The notes under the pieces were generated by a model. The model was not told the origin of the DNA and did not search any database. It saw nothing but the letters and a program-made list of their open reading frames with translations. Positions 53,793 to 63,800 of a DNA stretch of 64,000 bases are shown here, piece by piece. The stretch is from Oxalobacteraceae bacterium (GTDB taxonomy: Bacteria > Pseudomonadota > Gammaproteobacteria > Burkholderiales > Burkholderiaceae_D): the NCBI GenBank assembly GCA_013284265.1, contig JABTBR010000008.1:95537-159536 (forward strand), read 5' to 3'. Each line of letters begins with the position of its first letter. Position 1 is the first letter of the stretch. The translations under genes and the position numbers were made by a program.

Positions 53793-55928
53793 TCAGCGCT
53801 CCTGCTGATTTTTGTTGCGCCTGCGGCCTTCTTCCTCACGCTTTTCCTGTGCTTCCCTGCGGCTGTGCGCTTCCGCACTGGCCCGGCCCGTTTCCGCGGC
53901 TGGCGCCGCACGCTGAACCGGAGCAGGCTGCGGCACCGTCACTGGCGCGGGCCGCTGCGGCTGCTGCACTTGCGGCTGCTGCACTTGCGGCTGAGGCTGC
54001 GGCTGAGGCTGCGGCTGAGGCTGCTGTTGCGGCTGCTGTTGCTGATGAACCGGCTGCGCTTGCTGTTGCGGCTGCTGTTGCTGATGGACCGGTTGTGCTT
54101 GCTGTTGCTGCTGATGAGCCGGCTGCGCTGCGGTCACGGGCTGTTGTGGCGCTACCGGCTGCTGTACTTGTTGCTGCGGCTGACCTTGCGGGCGGTTGCG
54201 TGGTCCTTCCGTTTCCAGCAGGCGACCCGTACGACGTCCGCCATCCTCAGTTCGGCCATCCCGCTCATCGAAGCGCCCATTCCCCCGCTCCACGTGCACC
54301 GGGGTCGCCGGCGCCATCACCACCGCCGGCACTTGCGGCTTCGGCTGCACCTGTGGCTGTTGCTGCACCTTCGGTTGCTGCTGCACCTGTGGTTGCTGTT
54401 GCACTTGTGGCTGTTGCTGCACTGGCGCTTGCTGCTGCACCTGTAGCTGGCGCTGCACCTGTGGCTGCTGCACCTGTGGCTGCTGCACCTGTGGCTGCTG
54501 CACTTGAGACTGTGTCTGCACCTGAGCACCGCGATTGCTCCAGTTGCCACGATCGCGTCCCCGGTCCTGTCCGTCATGACCGGCATTGCCGCGATCGCGC
54601 CCATCATTGCCATGGCCGCGCTCATCGCCATCGGTATGCAGTGTCGCCCGCGCGCCATCGCTGCCGCGCCGCGGCCCTGGCGGCGGGCTCACCGCCGTCG
54701 CGTTCAGGCCGCCGGTCTGTATGACGGCCGTTTTGGGACCATGCGTGACGGGCACGGCGCGGCGCCCATCGAACTGATCGCGCGGCAGCACGGTCATGCC
54801 GTCGTGGCGGCCATCCCGATGTTTTCCATCGTCATGGCGGCCACTCCATTCGCCCTTGTGATGGTGCCAGTCCAGCCGTTTCTCGTGATCGCCCGACACC
54901 CGGTAGGGCGGCACATAGCGTTCGCGCGGCGACAAGGGGAACCAGCCCAGGCCGGGCGCCCGGTGTCCTACATTGCCGCCGAACGTCACTAGCAGGCCAT
55001 TGCCGCCGACCCAGCCCACCAGCGCTGGCGCCCACACCGGCCGCCCGCTCACCCGGCCCGGCGCCCAGCACCAGCGATGGTTCACCAGCACCCAGCGGCC
55101 ATAATGCGAAGGCGCATAGCCCCAGGGTGCGTTATCGACCCAGGTCCAGCCCCAGGGAGCGAGCCAGATCCAGCGGCCGTCCCGATAGGGCGCCCAGCCG
55201 GCGCCGACATTGCGCGGCGTCCACAGCGAGCCGTATTCCACGCTCTCGCTCCAGCTGCCGTGCCGGTCCAGTTCCTCGTAGCCGGTGACCTCGGTCGGCA
55301 CGTAGCGGCTGGCCACGCTGCCGTCGGGCAGGCGCTCGCGCGCCTCGGCCCACTGGTCGAAACTGTCGCGGCTGGCGCTGGCGCTGCGCACATCGTCGAT
55401 ACCGACGTCGAGCCGGCGTCCGCTGCGCAGCGTGACCACGCTGTTGGCCCCTTCCACCTGAGCCGTGCCGGCCAGCACCGTGATCGCGCTGGTGTTGGGC
55501 ACCCGTTCCGCATCGACCCGCAACAGGCCCGGTTCGCTCATGGTCACATGGGCTTCCGGCGTGCTCAGTTCAAATTCGCCCAGCATGGCCGCATCGCGGA
55601 TGCGCACGCTCACGCTGCCGTAATGCAGGCGCAGGCGCAGGCTGTCGTCGTCGAGCTCGCTAATTTCCAGATCCGAATCGCCATCGACCCTTACCGCCGC
55701 CGAGCCGATACGCAGCTCGGTGCGCCCGCCGCGCCCGGTGCTGATGTGGTTCGCGCTCGTCACCGGCCAGTTGAGCATGGCCGGATTGGCCTCGCCGTCG
55801 GCCGCCACCGTCACCTGGCCTTCCAGGCTGGCGATACGGCCCACCCGCGCCGGCGGATCGGCCAGCGCCAGGGTGGAACAACAGGCCAGCAGGGCCAGGA
55901 CCAGGTATTTCATACGTATGCGGATCAT
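53793..55928 (-). CDS. FecR/DUF6600 protein with long Gln-Pro repeat tail
   Basis: This 711-residue exported protein has a signal peptide (MKYLVLALLACCSTLALA). A FecR-like domain follows (GRIASLEGQVTVAADGEANP near residues 30-49 and LRLRLHYGSVSVRIRDAAML). A tryptophan-rich DUF6600 region then has WAPYRDGRWIWLAPWGWTWV and SHYGRWVLVNHRWCWAPG. The last third is low complexity: a histidine/arginine/aspartate-rich part, then QPQVQQ and QQQQPQQQ repeats, ending in a charged REAQEKREEEGRRRNKN. Such proteins are common in Oxalobacteraceae and uncharacterised; a structural envelope or adhesive role is plausible. ATG 55928 is used; MKYL at 55913 is possible. Confidence 0.75.
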   Translation of the reverse strand: MIRIRMKYLVLALLACCSTLALADPPARVGRIASLEGQVTVAADGEANPAMLNWPVTSANHISTGRGGRTELRIGSAAVRVDGDSDLEISELDDDSLRLRLHYGSVSVRIRDAAMLGEFELSTPEAHVTMSEPGLLRVDAERVPNTSAITVLAGTAQVEGANSVVTLRSGRRLDVGIDDVRSASASRDSFDQWAEARERLPDGSVASRYVPTEVTGYEELDRHGSWSESVEYGSLWTPRNVGAGWAPYRDGRWIWLAPWGWTWVDNAPWGYAPSHYGRWVLVNHRWCWAPGRVSGRPVWAPALVGWVGGNGLLVTFGGNVGHRAPGLGWFPLSPRERYVPPYRVSGDHEKRLDWHHHKGEWSGRHDDGKHRDGRHDGMTVLPRDQFDGRRAVPVTHGPKTAVIQTGGLNATAVSPPPGPRRGSDGARATLHTDGDERGHGNDGRDRGNAGHDGQDRGRDRGNWSNRGAQVQTQSQVQQPQVQQPQVQQPQVQRQLQVQQQAPVQQQPQVQQQPQVQQQPKVQQQPQVQPKPQVPAVVMAPATPVHVERGNGRFDERDGRTEDGGRRTGRLLETEGPRNRPQGQPQQQVQQPVAPQQPVTAAQPAHQQQQQAQPVHQQQQPQQQAQPVHQQQQPQQQPQPQPQPQPQPQVQQPQVQQPQRPAPVTVPQPAPVQRAAPAAETGRASAEAHSRREAQEKREEEGRRRNKNQQER
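53955..54190. repeat. Gln-Pro codon repeats, block 1
   Basis: Near-tandem units of 6 to 39 bases, such as CTGAGGCTGCGG and TGTTGCGGCTGCTGTTGCTG, encode the C-terminal PQPQPQ and QQQPQQQ runs of the DUF6600 protein on the minus strand. The 39-base unit with GATGAACCGG/GATGGACCGG appears twice. All units are multiples of three, so length changes keep the frame. Confidence 0.8.
54335..54515. repeat. Gln-Val-Pro codon repeats, block 2
   Basis: Fifteen- to eighteen-base units such as CACCTGTGGCTGCTG are repeated about ten times and encode VQQPQVQQ runs of the DUF6600 protein on the minus strand. Unit boundaries vary but remain in frame, as in slipped-strand expansion. Confidence 0.8.
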
Positions 55929-56048
55929 GGCTGCGCTCCCGAGGGTGATGTTCTCGCCATGTGCGCATGGCGGCATCTTTATTTAACGCCTCAGCCCTGC
56001 TTCCGCCTACCGGGGTTACAAATGATTGCAGATTGGGGCCGGGCGGCA

Positions 56049-56690
56049 CTAGGCGCTGGCGCCGCCGCGCTTGACGAAGAACAGCGCCGTGCCCACCGCC
56101 ATCAGCAGGCCGCCAAACACCCGGTTCTGCTTGCGCACCGCGCCCGCGTCGCGGAAATAGCGCTGCATCGACGAGGCCAGGTAGGCATAGCCGTGCATGA
56201 CGAACAGATCGATCACGAACATCGTCGCGGCGATGATCAGCAACTGGGGCAGCAGCGGCGCTTCCTTGCTGATGAACTGCGGCAGCACCGCCACCATGAA
56301 GATAATCCCCTTGGGATTGGTGGCATTGGTCAGGAAACCGGTCAGCATGCGCTTGCCGAAGGAGGGCAAGACCGTCTGCGCGGCCTGTTGCTGCGCGCCC
56401 GGTGCCACCTTGGCGCGCCACTGGCTAAAGCCCAGATAAATCAGGTACAGCGCCCCCACCGTCTTGACCACGCTAAAGGCCAGCTCGGAGGCCAGCAGCA
56501 GCGAACCCACGCCTGCACCGGCGATGAACAGGATCAGCAGCAGGCCGGCCTGCAGGCCGAAGATGGTGGCGCTGGTCTTTTTCAGGCCATAGGACAGGCC
56601 ATGCGACATCGACAGCACGGCGCCCGAACCGGGCGAGACCGCGATGATGCTGGCGGCGATGACAAAGGTGATCCAGGTGGAAAAACTCAT
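56049..56690 (-). CDS. LysE/RhtB-family exporter (second)
   Basis: This 213-residue membrane protein has the start WITFVIAASIIAVSPGSGAV (family pattern SPGP/SPGSG), GFLTNATNPKGIIFMVAVLP near residues 118-137 and six hydrophobic segments. It exports an amino acid or similar metabolite. ATG 56690 (MSFSTW) is chosen over an ATG five codons earlier. No regulator is adjacent. Confidence 0.87.
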   Translation of the reverse strand: MSFSTWITFVIAASIIAVSPGSGAVLSMSHGLSYGLKKTSATIFGLQAGLLLILFIAGAGVGSLLLASELAFSVVKTVGALYLIYLGFSQWRAKVAPGAQQQAAQTVLPSFGKRMLTGFLTNATNPKGIIFMVAVLPQFISKEAPLLPQLLIIAATMFVIDLFVMHGYAYLASSMQRYFRDAGAVRKQNRVFGGLLMAVGTALFFVKRGGASA

Positions 56691-56901
56691 GGCGGGTCCC
56701 GGCAAAAAGAGTAGTCAACAGTGAAAGACGCGCCGCCATGGCGGCCACGCGGTCTTGATCCATTGTAGCCTCACCGCATCTTCCTCGCCGCGCCCGCCGC
56801 TGGCTGAGGTAATATTGCTTTTTGTCCAAATTTTCTCCGCCCAACTATGAAACCAAGCACCTTTCCGGCCGTATCCCCCTTCCCGCCAGGGAGCAACTGA
56901 G

Positions 56902-57840
56902 ATGGCCGGTACCAGCCTGTTCGCCCTGATCGACGATATCGCCAGCATCCTCGATGACGTGGCCGCCATGAGCAAGGTCGCCGCCAAGAAAACCGCCGGC
57001 GTGCTCGGCGACGACCTGGCGCTCAATGCCGAGCAGGTCTCCGGCGTGCGCGCCGAACGCGAATTGCCGGTGGTCTGGGCGGTGGCCGTCGGATCGCTGA
57101 AAAACAAGGCCATCCTGGTGCCGGCCGCGCTGGCGCTAAGCGTCTGGCTGCCGGCGGCGATCGGCCCGCTGCTGATGGCGGGCGGCCTCTACCTGTGCTT
57201 CGAGGGGGTCGAAAAGCTGGCCCACAGCCTGCTGCACGACGCAGAAGACGAGGCCCACCATGCCGCGCTGAGCGCCGCCCTGATCGATCCCGACGCCGAC
57301 CTGGTGGCGCTGGAAAAAGACAAGATCCAGGGCGCGATCCGCACCGACTTCGTACTCTCGGCCGAAATCATCGTCATCACCCTGGGCACGGTGGCCACCG
57401 CCTCCTTCACCCAGCAGGTCACGGTATTGAGCGCGATCGCCCTGGTCATGACGGTGGGCGTCTACGGTTTCGTGGCCGCCATCGTCAAGATGGACGACGC
57501 CGGCCTCTACCTGAGCCAGCGCGGCGGCAAGGCCGTGCGCGCCTTTGGCCGGCTGCTGCTGTCGGCCGCACCCAAGCTGATGAAGCTGTTGTCGGTGGTC
57601 GGCACCCTGGCCATGTTCATGGTCGGCGGCGGCATCCTGACCCACGGCCTGCCCGGCGCCCACGAGCTCATCCACCATGCCACCGAGGCGGTGGCCAGCA
57701 CCCCGGCGGTCGGAGCGCTGCTGGAACTGCTGACCCCGACCGTGCTCGACGCGCTGACCGGCGTCGTCGCCGGCGCGCTGGCGCTGGCCGTGGTGACGCT
57801 GGGCGGAAAAATATTGCGTTTGTTTAAGAAGGCGGCCTGA
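56902..57840 (+). CDS. DUF808-family (YedI-like) inner-membrane protein
   Basis: This 312-residue protein has the DUF808 start AGTSLFALIDDIASILDDVA and KVAAKKTAGVLGDDLALNAE near residues 26-45. A helix pair (AILVPAALALSVWLPAAIGP), HSLLHD and further membrane segments follow, including a C-terminal one (LTGVVAGALALAVVTLGGKI). The family is an inner-membrane protein of unknown function. GGGAG lies upstream of the ATG. Confidence 0.9.
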   Translation: MAGTSLFALIDDIASILDDVAAMSKVAAKKTAGVLGDDLALNAEQVSGVRAERELPVVWAVAVGSLKNKAILVPAALALSVWLPAAIGPLLMAGGLYLCFEGVEKLAHSLLHDAEDEAHHAALSAALIDPDADLVALEKDKIQGAIRTDFVLSAEIIVITLGTVATASFTQQVTVLSAIALVMTVGVYGFVAAIVKMDDAGLYLSQRGGKAVRAFGRLLLSAAPKLMKLLSVVGTLAMFMVGGGILTHGLPGAHELIHHATEAVASTPAVGALLELLTPTVLDALTGVVAGALALAVVTLGGKILRLFKKAA

Positions 57841-57922
57841 GCGGTCTGTTACCATTCCGGCAAGTGCGCGCGGCAACCCGCCCGGGGTCTGCGCGCCCGC
57901 CCCCTTTCCCTTAGGAGTCCTC

Positions 57923-58360
57923 ATGGCAAAACTACCCGTCCAACGTCCCACCGCCGCCTTCGTCGGCGCTTCCTGGCTGGCGCTGGCCATCGGCACAGCC
58001 ACCTATATGATCGGCCTGTGGAACGCCCAGATGCTGCTCAATGAAAAAGGCTATTACTTCACCATCTTGCTGTACGGCCTGTTCGCCGCCGTCTCGCTGC
58101 AAAAATCCGTGCGCGACCGCATGGAAGGCATCCCCGTCACCGGCATGTACTTCGGCCTGTGCTGGGTCTCGGTCATGGTCGCGCTGGGCCTGCTGGGTGT
58201 GGGCTTGTGGAATGCCACCCTGGCCGACAGCGAAAAAGGCTTCTATGGCATGTCCTTCGTGCTGAGCCTGTTCGCAGCCGTGGCGGTGCAAAAAAATGTG
58301 CGCGACATCGCCTCCAGCGGGGCGCCGGAAACGGACGAGTACAAACAGCAAAGCAACTAA
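57923..58360 (+). CDS. YiaA/YiaB-family inner-membrane protein
   Basis: This 145-residue protein is built from two repeats of a two-helix unit: ASWLALAIGTATYMIGLWNA then GYYFTILLYGLFAAVSLQKS, and CWVSVMVALGLLGVGLWNAT then GFYGMSFVLSLFAAVAVQKN. Each ends in a V(S/A)xQKxVRD motif, which is the YiaA/YiaB hallmark. Function is unknown. TAGGAG precedes the ATG, 82 bases after DUF808. Confidence 0.9.
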   Translation: MAKLPVQRPTAAFVGASWLALAIGTATYMIGLWNAQMLLNEKGYYFTILLYGLFAAVSLQKSVRDRMEGIPVTGMYFGLCWVSVMVALGLLGVGLWNATLADSEKGFYGMSFVLSLFAAVAVQKNVRDIASSGAPETDEYKQQSN

Positions 58361-58570
58361 GCAACTCAGCAACAAGTGTTCAGCGGCGGCCGCGGCCGCT
58401 GCTGAATCTGGAACGCCCCCTCCCATATCGCTGGCCCCGCAGCCGACCGTCCCTCCGCCGCTGTCACCCTCCTTCCCCCTGTGCCGCCGATCCGCAGCGC
58501 CAAATTTGTCGGAACTTTCCGAAAGAGCCTCGCTCTAACTGCACATTCGACCGGCGTAAAGGAGGATGAC

Positions 58571-60676
58571 ATGCGCCACTTGCAACAACATCTGAGCCTG
58601 GCGCTGGAAGCGGCGCGCATGGCGATCTGGGACACCGAGCTGGACGGCGACCAGGTGCTCGACAGTACCGTCAACTGGACCGCGCCCGGCGCGGCCCTGC
58701 TGGGGCTGGCGCCGGCCAGCCTGGAGCAACCCTTCGCCGTCTTCCTCAAGTGCGTCTACAGCGACGACCGCGACACCCTGCTCGACACCATGCAGGGCGG
58801 GGTCGACAGCCTGGGCAGCTACCAGGTCGAGTACCGCGTGCTGTGGCCGGACGGCACCCTGCACTGGCTGGCGGCCAAGGCCCAGGTGCGCTGCGATGGC
58901 AGCGGCCATGCCTGCGGCACCATCGGCATGATCTGGGACATCACCGAGCGCAAGCTCAACGAACTGTCCACCCTGCGCCAGCGCGAGTTCGCCACCATCA
59001 CGCTGCGCTCGATCGGCGAGGGCGTCATCACCACCGACCAGCATGGCAAGACCCAGTACCTGAACCGCATGGCCGAGCAACTGACCGGCTGGACCAGCGA
59101 ACAGGCGATCGGACGCAATATCAGCGTCACCCTGCCGCTGCTCGACGAGACCGAGGACGGCGCCATGGAACACGTGGCGCTGCGCTGCCTGCGCCTGCGC
59201 CAGACCGTCAGCATCGGCAACCACACGGTGCTGGTCACCCACGCCGGGCGCCGCATCGCGGTGGAGGAATCGGCCGCGCCGATCTGGTCCGACAATGGCG
59301 AGGTGCTGGGCGTGGTGGTGGTGTTTCGCGACGTCAGCCACGAACGCAAGCTGAGCAAGCAACTGTCCTGGCATGCCACCCACGACACCCTGACCGGCCT
59401 GATCAACCGGCACGAATTCGAGAACCAGATCGCCGCCGCCCTGCACAGCGCCAAGGAGGACGGCCATGTGCACGCGCTGCTGTATATGGACCTGGACCAG
59501 TTCAAGATCGTCAACGATACCTGCGGCCACGGCGCCGGCGACCAGCTGCTGCAGCTGCTGTCGAAGATGCTGCAGACCCAGATGCGCGACAGCGACATCC
59601 TGGCGCGCCTGGGCGGCGACGAACTCGGCGTGCTGCTGCCGCACTGCCCGCCGCGCCAGGCGATGCTGATCGCCGACGAGCTGCGCCTGTCGATCAAGAA
59701 CTTCCGCTTCGTGTGGGAAAGCTATGCCTTCGAGCTGGGCGTGTCGATCGGCGTCGTCGAGATCAACCACAACAGCAAGTCCATGACCGAGCTGCTGGTG
59801 GCGGCCGACCAGGCTTGCTACCTGGCCAAGGAGCGCGGCCGCAACCGCGTGCATCTGTACCAGGAGTCGGACCAGCGCCTGGCCCAGCGCCACGGCGAAA
59901 CCATGTGGGTCTCGCGCCTGCACGAAGCCTTCGAGCGCCAGCATTTCCGCCTGTACGCCCAGCCCATCGTCAGCCTCAACGGCCACCAGGAACATCATGA
60001 CGAAGTGCTGATCCGCATCCTCGGCGCCAAGGGCGACCTGATCCTGCCGGGCGCCTTCATTCCGGCCGCCGAACGCTACGACATGATGGTGGCGATCGAC
60101 CGCTGGGTGATCGCCGCCGTGTGCCGCCACGTCAAGGCCGTGCGCGACGCGCTACCGGCCGAGCAAGCCTTCGTCGCCCAGCGCCATCCGGTGCCGGCCC
60201 AGTTCTCGATCAATCTGTCGGGCACCTCGGTCAGCGACGACGGCTTGCACGACTACATCATCGAGCAGTTCGTGCGCCACGAGATCGCACCCGAGCAGAT
60301 CTGCTTCGAGATCACCGAGACGGCCGTCATCGCCAACCTGCCCAAGGCGCAAGCCTTCATGGCCGGCCTGAAGGCGCTGGGCTGCCGCTTCTCGCTCGAC
60401 GACTTCGGCAGCGGCCTGTCGTCCTTCGCCTACCTGAAGGCGCTGCCGGTGGACTACCTGAAGATCGACGGCGTGTTCATCCGCGACATCGCCAACAACG
60501 CCATCAACCGCGCCATGGTCAAGGCCATCAACGAGGTCGGCCATGTGATGGGCATCAGCACCGTGGCCGAATACGTCGAGGACGAAGCCACGCTGGCCAT
60601 CGTGCGCGAGCTCGGCGTCGACTTCGCGCAAGGCTATGCGGTGGGGCGGCTGCGGCCGCTGGCGGCCAGCGCCTAG
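58571..60676 (+). CDS. PAS-GGDEF-EAL cyclic-di-GMP signalling protein
   Basis: This 701-residue protein has two PAS-type sensor domains (about residues 1-130 and 135-270), a GGDEF domain whose signature reads GGDEL (348-352), and an EAL domain whose signature reads EVLIR (478-482). Downstream EAL residues are intact: ETAVIAN, DDFGSGLSSFAYLKALPVDY and KIDG. It may still hydrolyse c-di-GMP, while the F-to-L change leaves synthase activity unclear. There are no membrane segments, so sensing is cytoplasmic. AAAGGAGGATGAC precedes ATG 58571. The neighbouring hybrid kinase could form one pathway. Confidence 0.9.
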   Translation: MRHLQQHLSLALEAARMAIWDTELDGDQVLDSTVNWTAPGAALLGLAPASLEQPFAVFLKCVYSDDRDTLLDTMQGGVDSLGSYQVEYRVLWPDGTLHWLAAKAQVRCDGSGHACGTIGMIWDITERKLNELSTLRQREFATITLRSIGEGVITTDQHGKTQYLNRMAEQLTGWTSEQAIGRNISVTLPLLDETEDGAMEHVALRCLRLRQTVSIGNHTVLVTHAGRRIAVEESAAPIWSDNGEVLGVVVVFRDVSHERKLSKQLSWHATHDTLTGLINRHEFENQIAAALHSAKEDGHVHALLYMDLDQFKIVNDTCGHGAGDQLLQLLSKMLQTQMRDSDILARLGGDELGVLLPHCPPRQAMLIADELRLSIKNFRFVWESYAFELGVSIGVVEINHNSKSMTELLVAADQACYLAKERGRNRVHLYQESDQRLAQRHGETMWVSRLHEAFERQHFRLYAQPIVSLNGHQEHHDEVLIRILGAKGDLILPGAFIPAAERYDMMVAIDRWVIAAVCRHVKAVRDALPAEQAFVAQRHPVPAQFSINLSGTSVSDDGLHDYIIEQFVRHEIAPEQICFEITETAVIANLPKAQAFMAGLKALGCRFSLDDFGSGLSSFAYLKALPVDYLKIDGVFIRDIANNAINRAMVKAINEVGHVMGISTVAEYVEDEATLAIVRELGVDFAQGYAVGRLRPLAASA

Positions 60677-60808
60677 CGCGATGCTAGCGAACGGCGCGCC
60701 TGCGTTCTTTCTTGCCAAGCAAGCACATTGATAGGAGAATTTACTCGTATGCAGTGAAACCCCGCCAGCCATCGCCAGCGCCCCGCAGTCTGCGTCCACA
60801 AGGATGAC

Positions 60809-63800
60809 ATGAAGCCTCTCGGCATCAAGGCCAAGGTCGCCCTGGCCACCAGCGTGACGTCGATCCTGATGATCGCCATGATCACCGTGGTGCAGATGCA
60901 ACGCATGCGCGAGGACTTCAGCCGGGTGCTGTTCAGCCAGCAGACCGCGCTGATCAACCGCACCGCCGAGGAACTGGACGACAAGCTGAGCCTGCTGCAG
61001 GACGTCATAACGCTGGCGGCGCGCAATCTGCCGCGCCAGCTGCTCGACCATCCCGATCCCCCCGCCGGCCTGCGCGCCTATTTCGGCGACCGCGTAATCC
61101 TGGCCATGTTCGACGACGTGCTGCTGCTCGATACCCGCGGCCAGGTGATCGCCGACCTGCCCTCGTCGCCGGGGCGGGTGGGCGTCAACGTGGCCGACCG
61201 CGCCTATTTTCAGCAAGTCATGCGCACCGGAAGGCCAATGATTTCCGAGCCGGTGATCGGCAAGACCAACAAGAAGCCGGTGGTGCAGGTGGTCGCCCCC
61301 ATCCTCAACGAGCAGGGCCAGGTCACTGGCATGCTGCTAGGCGTGCTGCGCCTGTACAAGGACAATCTGCTGGGCCACCTGCGCAAGGCCAAGGTCGGCG
61401 ACACCGGCTACTACTTCGCCGTCACGCGCGCCGCCACGCCGCTGTACGTGCTGCACCCCGATCCGGCCCGCCTGCTGCAGCCGCGTCCGCCCAATCCCAA
61501 TCCCGCCACCACGCGCGCCCTCAAGGAGCGCTTCGAGGGCACCGTCATCAGTGCCAACAGCTCCGGCCTGCGCGCCCTGAACAGCTACAAATCGCTGAAA
61601 TCGGTGGACTGGGTGCTGGGCGCCTCGCTGCCGGTGGACGAAGCGTTCGAGCCCTTCAACGGCGTGCTCGAGCGGCTAGCCATCTGGGGCCTGATCGCCG
61701 CGCTGCTGGCCGCCACCCTGATCGGCTGGCTGACGGCGCGCCTGCTGGCGCCGCTGGTGCGGCTGCGCAACGCCATCGTGCGCCTGCGCGCCGACACCCG
61801 CGACTTCAGCCCGCTGGCGGTGCATACCCAGGACGAAGTGGGCCAACTGACCATGGCCTTCAACAGCCTGATGGACGAAAGGTTGGCGGCCGACGCGCGC
61901 CTGCACAGCCAGATCGAGTTCGCGCCCAACGCCATCGTGGTGGTCGACGGCGCGGGCCGCATCGAAACCTTCAACCGCGAGGCGGAGCGCTGCTTCGGCT
62001 ACCGCCGCGCCGACATCGTCGGCCAGCAGCTCGAAACGCTGCTGCCCGAACGGCTACGGGTCCAGCACGCGGCCCAGCGCCAGCGCTTTTCCCAGGGCGG
62101 TCCGGGCGCCGAACCGGTGCGCATGGGCGGCGAGGCCGGCCTGCCGGCGCTGCGCGCCGACGGCAGCGAATTCCCGGCCGAGATCAGCCTGTCGACCATC
62201 CACACCGACCAGGGCAGCAAGACGCTGGCCATGGTCACCGACATCACGGTGCGCCGTACCCTGCAGCTGGAAGCGGCGGCGCGCGCCATCGAGCTGGAAC
62301 GTGAACGCGACCGCGCCGAAGCGGCCAACCGCGCCAAGACCGACTTCGTGGCGAACATGAGCCACGAGATCCGCACGCCGATGAACGCGGTGCTGGGCAT
62401 GGTCAATCTGCTGGGCACGACGCCGCTCAATGCGCAGCAGCGCAAATACCTGGCAATGCTGCGCAGCTCCGGCCAGTCGCTGATGGAGATCCTCAACGAC
62501 GTGCTCGATTTTTCCAAGATCGAGGCGCGCCGCATGGAATTGGTGCCGGTCGGCTTCTCGCTCGACGAATCGATCAATACCCTGTCGACCATCATGAGCA
62601 TGAACGCCGGCATGAAGGAACTGGAACTGGCCATCAGCGTCGCGCCCGAGGTGCCGCGCCATCTGCATGGCGACGCGCTGCGCCTGCAGCAGATCCTGAT
62701 CAACCTGGCCAGCAATGCGATCAAGTTCACCGAAACGGGCGAGGTGGTGGTGCGGATCTCGCTCACCAGCAGCATCGGCGACGCCGTCGTGCTGCGCTTC
62801 GAAGTGAGCGATACCGGCATCGGCATCACCGAGGCGCAGAAGGCCCAGTTGTTCAACGCCTTCTCGCAGGGCGACGAAAGCATCACCCGCCGCTTCGGCG
62901 GCACCGGACTGGGACTGGCCATCACCCGGCGCCTGATCGAGCTGATGGGCGGGCGCATCGCGGTCGAGAGCGCCGCCACGGGCGGCACCCTGTTCTGGTT
63001 CCACCTGCCCTTCCAGGTGCTGCCAGAGCCGCAGGAAGGCCTGCAGCCGGACGCGCTGGGGCCGCAGCGCGTGCTGGTGGCCGACGACAACCGCACCAGC
63101 CGCGAACTAATCGCCGCGCTGCTGCGTTCCTGGGGCTGGCATGCCGACGAAGCCGACAACGGCGCCGACGCCGTCGACCTGCTGCGCCAGCACCAGGCCG
63201 GCGGCACGCCCTACGATGTGGTGCTGGCCGACTGGCATATGGCCGGCAGTGGCGGCCTGTCGGCCGCCAGGGCGCTGCGCCAGGCCGCCGGCGGCACTAA
63301 GCAGACCATCATCGTCACCGTCAACGCCTTCGCGCGTGTGCAGCTGGAGGACATTTCCAGCGCGCCGGAAACCGATGCGGTGCTGGTCAAGCCCGTCACC
63401 GCGGGCCATCTGCTCGACGCGCTGCGCCAGGCCATGCTCGCCAGGGATGAACTCGCGGAGCTGCCGCCGCTCCAGCCGGACTTTGGCCAGCGCCTGCGTG
63501 GCGCCCATTTTTTGCTGGTGGAAGACAATCCGCAAAACCAGGCCGTGGCGCGCGGCCTGCTGGAGTACGCCGGCGCCACGCTCGACGTGGTGGGCGACGG
63601 CAGGCAGGCGGTCGAGCGCATGCGCAGCGGCGCCAGCGCCTACGATCTGGTGCTGATGGATATGCAGATGCCGGTGATGGACGGCTTTAGCGCCACCCGC
63701 GCCCTGCGCCAGGAACTGGGCCTGACCCTGCCGGTGATCGCGATGACGGCCGCCGTGCTGGAGTCGGAGCGCGAACGCTGCATCGCCGCCGGCATTTCCG

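Noticed and set aside
53955..54515. Short regular repeats that could suggest a CRISPR array
   Set aside because: Units are not separated by unique spacers, they vary in length by multiples of three, and they encode Gln/Pro runs inside a long gene.
58381..58404. Perfect GC palindrome after the YiaA-like gene
   Set aside because: There is no T-run and no second copy, so neither a terminator nor a repeat-family call is justified.
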